From Gammaproteobacteria bacterium (GTDB taxonomy: Bacteria; Pseudomonadota; Gammaproteobacteria; Steroidobacterales; Steroidobacteraceae), in assembly GCA_020846815.1 (NCBI GenBank), contig JADLDF010000466.1:1-22120 (forward strand): a stretch of 22,120 nt of DNA, written 5' to 3'. The position numbers and the translations under genes were made by a program. Shown piece by piece: positions 17,177 to 22,120 of this stretch; position 1 is the first letter of the stretch; each line of letters opens with the position of its first letter. The notes under the pieces were generated by a model. The model made no database searches. It saw only the letters and a program-made list of their open reading frames with translations, and was not told the origin of the DNA.

Positions 17177-18736
17177 CTAACGCCGCCCGGCGATGAAGGC
17201 CCGCAGGTCCGCACCGAGCGCCGCGGCACTGGCATCGATCGAGTAGGCCATGTGCCCGCCCGGATACTCGCGCAGCCAGGTGCGCTCCGCGGGCCAGCCC
17301 GACTGCGTCGCCGCGTATTCGGCCGAGCCGATCGTGGTCTGCGTGTCGTGGTAGCCGGTGCCGAACATCACGCGAAAGCCCGGATGCCGATTCATCAGCA
17401 GCGCGATCGAATCGACGTAGGGCCAGTCGGAGAACGGCGTCTTGGCGCCCCAGTCCCAGTCGTCGAGACCACCGACCGGCGCCGCGAGCACATAGGGCTC
17501 GTCCCAGTCCACCTGCAGCGCGTTGCGCAGGTGGTCGTGGAACGCAGCCTCCAGCGCCTTGGGCAGCACGTTCGAGGGATCGGGGGCGGCGCCCTTGTCG
17601 GTCAGCGGCGCGGTGTAGCGCGAGTCGTTGCGGCCGAGCAGCAGACCCTGCGGCTTCAGCAGCTCGACGCGGTAGCGTTCCTTGGTGATCTTCAGGTCGT
17701 TCGCGACATACCAGGCCGCCGGGATGCCCGAGAACGCCTCGAGGCCGCGCGCGACGCGTTCGCGTTCGGCCTGCGGCAGCGTGTTGCCGCGATACAGCGC
17801 GGGCAGGTACTCGTCGCGCGCGAAGTCCCGCGAGGCCTGGATGAACTGCTCGAGCGTGCGCCCGCGGCGATCGACCTTGTCGAAGTGCCAGGCCGTGGCC
17901 GCCAGCGTCGGCAGCGAGACGACGTAGCTGATGATGTTCCGCGGCCGCTGCGAATACTCGACGATGTTGACCGCCTGACCGAACAGCACGATGCCGTCGA
18001 GCAGCAGCGGCTCGGGCAGGCTGGCGAGCTGCCGCCCGACCTCGACGGCGCGATGTGTGCCGTAGCTCTCGCCGAACACGAACTTCGGCGAAGCCAGACG
18101 ATCGTGGCGGCGCAGCCAGGCGGCGATGAAGGCCGCGACCTGCTGGCCGTCGGCGACCACCGACCAGTAGTCCTTCGGATCCTTGCCCGGCGCGACCCGG
18201 CTGAAGCCCGTGCCCGCCGGGTCGATGAACACCAGGTCGGCAACGTCGAGCAGCGAATGCGGATTGTCCTGCAGGCTCCAGGTGAACGGCGTCGCCTGCG
18301 GATCTTCGGAAAAGCGCACGCGCCGCGGGCCGTACGAGCCCATGTGCAGGTAGGCCGAGGCGACGATCGGACCGCCGTTGAAGAAGAACATCACCGGCCG
18401 TCGCGCCGGTTCGACCCTGGCTCCGCCGACGCGCTCGGCCGTATAGGCGAAGGCGACCACGCGCGCACCGTGGCGTCCCTGCGCGTCGGCGACGTCGATG
18501 CCGTCGACGGTGGCGAGGTAGGCGACCCGCGTACCGTTGAAGCGTCCTTCGTGGCGCGTGACGACGGGCGCGCGCGCCGTGAAGGTCGCCGGGCCGGTGC
18601 CGAGGCGCGACGCGGGCGGCGCGGCGACCACCGCCTGCGATTGCCCCGCCGCATGCATCGGCATCAGCGCCGTGATCGCGAGCGCAGCCCCCGCCAGCCA
18701 GGCCGGCAGCGGCACACGGCCACGAATCCGGCCCAT
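17177..18736 (-). CDS. S10 family serine carboxypeptidase-like protein, secreted (first gene of operon)
   Basis: 519 residues from ATG 18736. The frame is open further up (ATG at 18763 and 18778, GTG at 18790) and none has a good ribosome-binding site. 18736 is preferred because it gives a compact signal peptide (MGRIRGRVPLPAWLAGAALA, cleavage near HAAG-Q). Catalytic residues are Ser224 in FGESYGTHRA, Asp464 in GTGYHDTQTT and His495 in YPGGHMAYS. The oxyanion motif reads FFNGGPIVAS instead of the usual NGGPGxSS: the second Gly of NGG is kept, but the Gly after Pro is Ile. It is immediately followed by the cyclodeaminase-family gene and lies 136 bases downstream of the Lrp regulator gene. This is the copy closest to the partial S10 at the window start in its C-terminal part. 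Confidence 0.88.
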   Translation of the reverse strand: MGRIRGRVPLPAWLAGAALAITALMPMHAAGQSQAVVAAPPASRLGTGPATFTARAPVVTRHEGRFNGTRVAYLATVDGIDVADAQGRHGARVVAFAYTAERVGGARVEPARRPVMFFFNGGPIVASAYLHMGSYGPRRVRFSEDPQATPFTWSLQDNPHSLLDVADLVFIDPAGTGFSRVAPGKDPKDYWSVVADGQQVAAFIAAWLRRHDRLASPKFVFGESYGTHRAVEVGRQLASLPEPLLLDGIVLFGQAVNIVEYSQRPRNIISYVVSLPTLAATAWHFDKVDRRGRTLEQFIQASRDFARDEYLPALYRGNTLPQAERERVARGLEAFSGIPAAWYVANDLKITKERYRVELLKPQGLLLGRNDSRYTAPLTDKGAAPDPSNVLPKALEAAFHDHLRNALQVDWDEPYVLAAPVGGLDDWDWGAKTPFSDWPYVDSIALLMNRHPGFRVMFGTGYHDTQTTIGSAEYAATQSGWPAERTWLREYPGGHMAYSIDASAAALGADLRAFIAGRR

Positions 18737-18872
18737 CGTCGTGGGTGTCGCTCGGGGAATCATGCTGCAATCGACCATACAGAACGCCACACCGCGCGGT
18801 TATGCCGTTTCCCCCATCGACCGGGGCCGCAGTGCATAAACATGCCGTGCCGCCGTGACGCCGCGCTTGCGT

Positions 18873-19364
18873 CTATCCCCCACCATGGCCGGCCGCGAGG
18901 CGCAGCGGGATCGCGGTCGTGGACTTCAGCTCCGTCAGCGTCACCGTCGACTGCACGTTCTGCACGCCGGGCAGCTTCAGCAGCGTCTTGAACATGAAGT
19001 TCTGGTACCAGTCCATCGACGGCGCGATGATCTTCATCATGATGTCCATCTCGCCGAAGATCGCATGGCACTCGAGGATCTCGGGCGTGAGCTCGACCTT
19101 GCGCAGGAACTCTTCGCGCTGCGGCTCGCTCAGCGTCGCCATCCGCAGGTAGGCGAAGATGTAGATGAAGGAGCCGAACTTCGCCGGGTCGACCAGCGCG
19201 ACCTGGCGGCGGATGTAACCCTCTTCCTTCAGGCGCTGCAGACGGCGCCAGCACGGCGACTGCGACAGCCCCACGCGCTCGGCGAGTTCGCCCGAGGACA
19301 GCGAGCAGTCGCGCTGCAGCTGCTCGAGGATCCGCAGGTCGACTTTCGAAAGCTCTTCCGACAT
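18873..19364 (-). CDS. Lrp/AsnC-family transcriptional regulator
   Basis: 163 residues. The N-terminal winged helix-turn-helix is clear: KVDLRILEQLQRDCSLSSGE then LAERVGLSQSPCWRRLQRLK (about 7-46). It is followed by the RAM ligand-binding domain with VDPAKFGSFIYIFAYLR, CHAIFGEMDIMMKI and a LPGVQNVQSTVTLTELK end. These regulators bind amino acids and switch amino-acid metabolism genes. It lies on the same strand just upstream of the eight-gene operon and divergent from the class V PLP enzyme, so control of both is likely (inference). No ribosome-binding site is seen before ATG 19364, and a candidate -10 ends only seven bases upstream, so a leaderless message is possible. Confidence 0.93.
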   Translation of the reverse strand: MSEELSKVDLRILEQLQRDCSLSSGELAERVGLSQSPCWRRLQRLKEEGYIRRQVALVDPAKFGSFIYIFAYLRMATLSEPQREEFLRKVELTPEILECHAIFGEMDIMMKIIAPSMDWYQNFMFKTLLKLPGVQNVQSTVTLTELKSTTAIPLRLAAGHGGG

Positions 19365-19367
19365 GCG

Positions 19368-19381
19368 GGAATCTTTATTCC
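19368..19381. promoter_or_regulatory. Candidate Lrp-type operator overlapping the regulator promoter
   Basis: GGAAT (19368-19372) and ATTCC (19377-19381) are an inverted repeat around CTTT, an AT-rich-centred 14-mer of the general shape bound by Lrp/AsnC dimers. It lies 4 bp before the regulator ATG and overlaps the candidate -10, suggesting autorepression. Short arms make chance occurrence possible. Confidence 0.35.
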
Positions 19382-19399
19382 GTCAACCCGGCGAATCAA
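19372..19399 (-). promoter_or_regulatory. Candidate promoter of the Lrp/AsnC gene
   Basis: On the minus strand, TTGATT (complement of 19394-19399) is followed after 16 bases by TAAAGA (complement of 19372-19377). The -10 ends seven bases from ATG 19364, which would give a message with almost no leader. No equally good promoter was found for the divergent gene. Confidence 0.35.
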
Positions 19400-19530
19400 C
19401 ACATTTCTTGCAGCCCGCCCCGGCCGGAGCCGGCACAATTCATGCGGCGGGGCGCAAAGAGCCGCGGAAATCGCATGGGTTTCGCCCGGACCCCCCTGCT
19501 AACCTGCCGGCCATGAACGGGGACCTGCCG

Positions 19531-20769
19531 ATGGACATGACGCGAAGGGAATGGCTCGCCGTGGCCGGTGCGCTGCCGTTCGCCGGTCGCGCGCGAGCCA
19601 GCGCCCGCGGCGCCAACGCCGCCGCGCCGCAGGCCCTGCCGGACAAGGCCGCGTTCGCGCCGATGGAGCTGACCTATCTCGACTCCGGTTCGCAGCACCC
19701 GCTGCCGCTGGGCGCGAAGGCCGCGGCCGAGGCCTACCTCGCCTCGCGCAGCTTCACGGCCGCAGCGCCCAAGTTCGAGCTCGACCCGCAGGGCGCGATC
19801 GCGCGCTTCGCGCGCCTCGTCAACGCCGATCCGGACGAGCTGACCTTCGTGCAGAGCACGACCACCGGCGAGCAGATGGTGCTGCGCGCTCTCGGCATTC
19901 CCGAGTCCGGCGGCCACATCGTCACCGACACCCTGCACTTTTTCGGCAGCCTGCCGCTCTACGAGGAGATGGCGCGCCAGGGCGTGAAGGTGACCTGGCT
20001 GCGGCCCCGCGACGGCCGGATCGAGCTCGACGAGCTGCGCCGCGCGATCGTGCCCGGCACGCGGCTGGTCGCGCTGTCGCTGGTGTCCACGATCAACGGC
20101 TTTCAGCACGACCTCAAGGCCGTCTGCGAAATCGCGCACGCCGTGGGCGCGCTGGTGTTCGCCGACATCATCCACGCCGCCGGCTGCGTGCCGCTCGACC
20201 TGCACGACAGCGGCGTCGATTTCGCCTCGACCGCGAGCTACAAGTGGCTGATGGGCGACTTCGGCCTCGGCTTCCTGTACGTGCGCAAGGATGTGCAGCC
20301 GACGCTGCGCCGCGCGTTCTACGGCTACTACGGCATCGGCCGCTTCCAGAGCCATGTCTATCCGCTCGACCCGCCCGGCACGACCATCGCCGACTACGCC
20401 TTCCGCGACGACGCCGACGGCGCGTTCGCGCTCGGCACCCATTCGCACGCGACCATCGCGATCCTGAACCACTCGCTCGACTACATCCAGGCCCTCGGCG
20501 TCGAGCGCATCCAGGCCCACGCCCAGCCGCTGATCGCGCGCCTCAAGGAAGAGCTGCCGAAGCTCGGCTACCCGCTGATGACGCCGCTCGACACCCGCAC
20601 GCCGATGGTCACCTGCGTACTCGCCAACGCCGCCAAGACGCTCAAGCCACGGCTGCGCGCCGCGAAGCTGCAGATCACGACCTCGGCCAACCGCTTCCGC
20701 GTCTCGGTCTCGGTGTTCAACGACATGGCGGACATCGAGCGGCTGCTCGCGGTGCTCGGGCGGGCTTGA
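19531..20769 (+). CDS. Class V aminotransferase-fold PLP enzyme with Tat signal
   Basis: 412 residues from ATG 19531, preferred over the ATG at 19513 because GGGGA lies seven bases upstream. The N-terminus MDMTRREWLAVAGALPFAG is a twin-arginine signal (T-R-R-x-W-L, then a hydrophobic stretch and ARASA), implying export of the folded holoenzyme. The fold-type I PLP core shows TTTGEQMVLRAL (phosphate loop), Asp212 and His215 in ADIIHAAGCVPLDL (contacts the pyridine ring) and Schiff-base Lys238 in ASYKWLMGD. The class includes cysteine desulfurases, selenocysteine lyase, isopenicillin N epimerase-like and kynureninase-like enzymes; the reaction here is not determined. It is divergent from the Lrp gene. 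Its TGA is inside a 12-bp inverted repeat that borders intron debris. Confidence 0.88.
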   Translation: MDMTRREWLAVAGALPFAGRARASARGANAAAPQALPDKAAFAPMELTYLDSGSQHPLPLGAKAAAEAYLASRSFTAAAPKFELDPQGAIARFARLVNADPDELTFVQSTTTGEQMVLRALGIPESGGHIVTDTLHFFGSLPLYEEMARQGVKVTWLRPRDGRIELDELRRAIVPGTRLVALSLVSTINGFQHDLKAVCEIAHAVGALVFADIIHAAGCVPLDLHDSGVDFASTASYKWLMGDFGLGFLYVRKDVQPTLRRAFYGYYGIGRFQSHVYPLDPPGTTIADYAFRDDADGAFALGTHSHATIAILNHSLDYIQALGVERIQAHAQPLIARLKEELPKLGYPLMTPLDTRTPMVTCVLANAAKTLKPRLRAAKLQITTSANRFRVSVSVFNDMADIERLLAVLGRA

Positions 20770-20777
20770 GACTGCGA
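20766..20777 (+). repeat. 12-bp inverted repeat, left copy
   Basis: TTGAGACTGCGA, overlapping the TGA stop (20767-20769) of the class V PLP enzyme gene. The exact reverse complement is at 21252-21263, overlapping the stop of the opposite gene. The pair brackets the intron debris between the two convergent genes. Confidence 0.75.
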
Positions 20778-20903
20778 CGCATCCGGCTCGTCGGATATGC
20801 GCGTGACGATGGCCGTTCCCGGTCGGACAATCGGGTGGCCCCCGAAGATTGATCGTCGCGGGCTCCCACAGATTCGGACGTGCGGATTTCTCGCATCCGG
20901 CTC
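20778..20903. repeat. 12-bp direct repeat pair sharing the domain V 5' strand
   Basis: CGCATCCGGCTC occurs at 20778-20789 and again at 20892-20903. The second copy is the 5' strand of the domain V-like hairpin when read on the minus strand. The first directly abuts the left inverted repeat and can itself fold with CGGATATGCG (20792-20801), with a two-base bulge. It may be a second intron-end fragment or a hairpin near the end of the PLP enzyme gene; it lacks a T tract. Confidence 0.45.
20871..20903 (-). ncRNA. Group II intron domain V-like hairpin, mutated
   Basis: Minus-strand reading begins GAGCCGGATGCG, continues through an AGAAAT apical segment to CGCACGTCCGAATC. The AGC catalytic-triad position is present, and the UGCG/CGCA and CGGA/UCCG pairings hold. 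The basal strand reads GAATC where GGTTC would be expected, breaking two base pairs, so the ribozyme core is probably inactive. It lies six bases after the reverse transcriptase stop codon, the usual place in compact group II introns. Confidence 0.7.
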
Positions 20904-20909
20904 TTTGAT

Positions 20910-21159
20910 CTAAAGATTCGCTGCGCGAGCATGAATGCTGTGAACGCTGCGGATCGGGAGCAAGGGATAGCGCTGCAGGAGCTGCCGAAACCGCGGCCAC
21001 AGCATATGCGCACGATGATTGCGACGGTTCAACCACTTGCACCAAGCGCTCCGTCATCCGTAGAAAGCGCTTCGGTGCTCGGGCATTGCCGGTCACGCCA
21101 TAGTACGCGTAGTGTCCTCGTAGCTTGCGATTGATCGCTTGGTGCTGCGCCGCCCGCAA
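20910..21159 (-). pseudogene. C-terminal fragment of a group II intron reverse transcriptase/maturase, frameshifted
   Basis: Reading from 21159 gives AAQHQAINRKLRGHYAYYGV then TGNARAPKRFLRMTERL. After a one-base shift near 21040-21050 the other frame gives WCKWLNRRNHRAHMLWPRF then RQLLQRYPLLPIRSVHSIH and ARAANL-stop at 20910-20912. KLRGHYAYYG, WLNRR and LLQRYPLP-like text are hallmarks of the maturase X domain of bacterial group II intron proteins. All catalytic reverse transcriptase blocks are absent and there is no start, so it is dead. Confidence 0.82.
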
Positions 21160-21251
21160 GGCCCGCGCCCCAAGACATAGCGATCGAGCGCGAGCTCGGT
21201 GATGTTGCCTGAGCCCTCCGGCGAGCCATGGAGCTCACGGCACAGCGCGGA

Positions 21252-21263
21252 TCGCAGTCTCAA
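21252..21263 (-). repeat. 12-bp inverted repeat, right copy
   Basis: TCGCAGTCTCAA on the plus strand, the exact reverse complement of 20766-20777. It overlaps the TGA (21260-21262) of the M61-like gene. The two copies are 474 bp apart. Confidence 0.75.
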
Positions 21264-22120
21264 TGCCTGCAGGACTCCATCCCGGCCGCGGCCGGATCGT
21301 GCTCCCACTGCCAGGCGTCGACCGTCTCGCCGCGCGGCAGGTAGCGGATCGACTGGTCACGCCCGTCACGCCGCACCTGCAGCTCGAGCTCGCGCGCCTG
21401 CTCGCCCTGGATGCCGTCCTGGCCGACGGGGCGCAGGATCTCGTCGCCGTTGCGCAGGCCGGCACGCTCGGCGGCGGAGCCGGCGATCAGGCCGCGGACG
21501 ATCCGCGGCTGCTCGGTCAGCACCTTGGGCTCGAAGCCGAGCTCGTAGCGGCGCAGCGGGGTGCGGGTGCGGCGGAAGCAGGGGCCGAAGGCATCGGGCT
21601 CCGGGACCTGCCATTCGCCGGCGAGCATGCCGCGGAACTGCTGCACCGCGGCTTCGCCGAGCTCGGCGCGCAGCAACGCCTCCCAGTCGGCGAGCGCGAG
21701 CTTCGCGCCGCCGCGTTCGCGGCGGCGCAGTTCGAACACCAGGTCGTCGAGCGAACGGCGGCCGCTGCTGTGACGGCGCAGCGCCTGGTCGAGGATCACG
21801 AAATAGAACGAGCCGCGGTCGTAGGGAATCGTGCGGATCCGCGTGTCCTCCCAGAAGCGCAGCGGCACCTGGGCATAGGGCGCGCCGCCGAGTGCATTGG
21901 TGAAGTAACGGCCGGCGTGGTAGTTGACGTCGTCGAGGAAGCGCTGCGCGTCGATCAGACGGAAGCGCCGGGGCAGCACGCGCTGGTAGAACACGGCGAG
22001 GCCTTCCGCGAACCACTGCGAAGCGAGGCCGGGCGGGTTCACGATGTAGGGCGAGCGCGTGTGGAACATCTCGTGCGCGAGCGTCAGCCGGAAGTCCTCG
22101 ACGTCGAGGCCGGTGTCGAA
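21260..22120 (-). CDS. M61-like metallopeptidase with PDZ domain, C-terminal part (5' end outside window)
   Basis: 286 residues, open to the window edge; the ATG at 22069 lies inside the zinc motif and is not the start. Reading from 22120, LTLAHEMFHTRSP carries HExxH (residues 16-20), and Glu39 in WFAEGLAVFY is the third ligand 19 residues later, the gluzincin pattern of the M61 glycyl-aminopeptidase group. A PDZ domain follows in the last ~90 residues (IVRGLIAGSAAERAGLRNGD through ILRPVGQDG). Known relatives are exported or periplasmic aminopeptidases acting on N-terminal small residues. The C-terminal end MESCRH-stop coincides with the right inverted repeat, so the original terminus may have been altered by the adjacent insertion. 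It would add an aminopeptidase to the peptide-degrading set here. Confidence 0.85.
   Translation of the reverse strand, partial: FDTGLDVEDFRLTLAHEMFHTRSPYIVNPPGLASQWFAEGLAVFYQRVLPRRFRLIDAQRFLDDVNYHAGRYFTNALGGAPYAQVPLRFWEDTRIRTIPYDRGSFYFVILDQALRRHSSGRRSLDDLVFELRRRERGGAKLALADWEALLRAELGEAAVQQFRGMLAGEWQVPEPDAFGPCFRRTRTPLRRYELGFEPKVLTEQPRIVRGLIAGSAAERAGLRNGDEILRPVGQDGIQGEQARELELQVRRDGRDQSIRYLPRGETVDAWQWEHDPAAAGMESCRH

Larger units (their letters stand above)
20830..21240 (-). mobile_element. Degraded group II intron remnant (3' end with part of its reverse transcriptase)
   Basis: In the roughly 490-base space between two convergent genes, the minus strand carries, in the right order, a fragment of an intron-encoded reverse transcriptase (21159-20910), a domain V-like hairpin (20903-20871) and a stem that resembles domain VI, running to about CCACCCGAT at 20838-20830, a likely 3' intron boundary. 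Most of the intron (ribozyme domains I-IV and the reverse transcriptase palm) is missing. Upstream, 21229-21165 can be read as SPEGSGNITELALDRY, faintly like the start of some intron reverse transcriptases, so an internal deletion may have joined the two ends; this is uncertain, as is the 5' limit. The arrangement, close behind the end of a minus-strand gene, fits group IIC introns, which insert after terminators. Confidence 0.7.

Noticed and set aside
15962..18991. Open frame of 1009 codons on the plus strand
   Set aside because: It lies antisense to three well-supported genes (S41, cyclodeaminase family, S10). Its translation is Arg/Asp/Glu/Ala-rich with no domain motif, as expected for a GC-rich shadow frame.
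19396..21159. Open frame of 587 codons on the minus strand
   Set aside because: Only its first ~38 codons are meaningful (reverse transcriptase fragment). The remainder is antisense to the class V PLP enzyme.

Overview
The window is high-GC, densely packed bacterial DNA, with many gene joints that overlap by 1-4 bases. TonB-dependent uptake, Sec, Tat and lipoprotein signals, and abundant TonB-box proteins point to a Gram-negative proteobacterium. A Steroidobacter- or Xanthomonas-like gammaproteobacterium is the best guess, but nothing here fixes the genus. No tRNA, rRNA or CRISPR array was seen.

Layout. (1) 1-2107, plus strand: the C-terminal part of one S10 serine carboxypeptidase-like protein, coupled to a complete second one. 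(2) 2117-2689, minus: a pyridoxamine-phosphate-oxidase-fold protein with a 10-bp-arm palindrome upstream. (3) 2786-3509, plus: a Phd/YefM-PIN toxin-antitoxin pair with its own palindromic operator. (4) 3691-6690, plus: a secreted CocE/NonD (S15-like) hydrolase, followed by a third S10 gene that is a clear pseudogene lacking its catalytic serine. (5) 18736-6725, minus: an eight-gene, mostly overlapping operon. In transcription order it holds an S10 peptidase, an ornithine cyclodeaminase-family enzyme, an S41 peptidase, a secreted amidohydrolase, a lipoprotein RidA-like protein, an APC amino-acid permease, a TonB-dependent receptor and another S10 peptidase. (6) 18873-19364, minus: an Lrp/AsnC regulator, divergent from a Tat-exported class V aminotransferase-fold PLP enzyme (19531-20769, plus). 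(7) 20766-21263: debris of a group II intron (reverse transcriptase C-terminus, domain V-like hairpin), bounded by a 12-bp inverted repeat that overlaps the stop codons of both flanking genes. (8) 21260-22120, minus: the C-terminal part of an M61-like HExxH metallopeptidase with a PDZ domain.

How it may work together (inference). The set looks like a peptide-scavenging locus under Lrp-type control. Peptides would enter through the TonB receptor and be cut in the periplasm by S10, S41, CocE-like and prolidase-like enzymes. The products would be imported by the APC permease and processed by the cyclodeaminase/ketimine-reductase-like enzyme. The most unusual element is that a PLP enzyme (Tat signal) and a RidA-family imine hydrolase (lipobox) both appear to be exported, which suggests that enamine/imine chemistry occurs outside the cytoplasm. 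Five S10 genes or remnants within about 19 kb indicate local paralogue expansion with one copy decaying.
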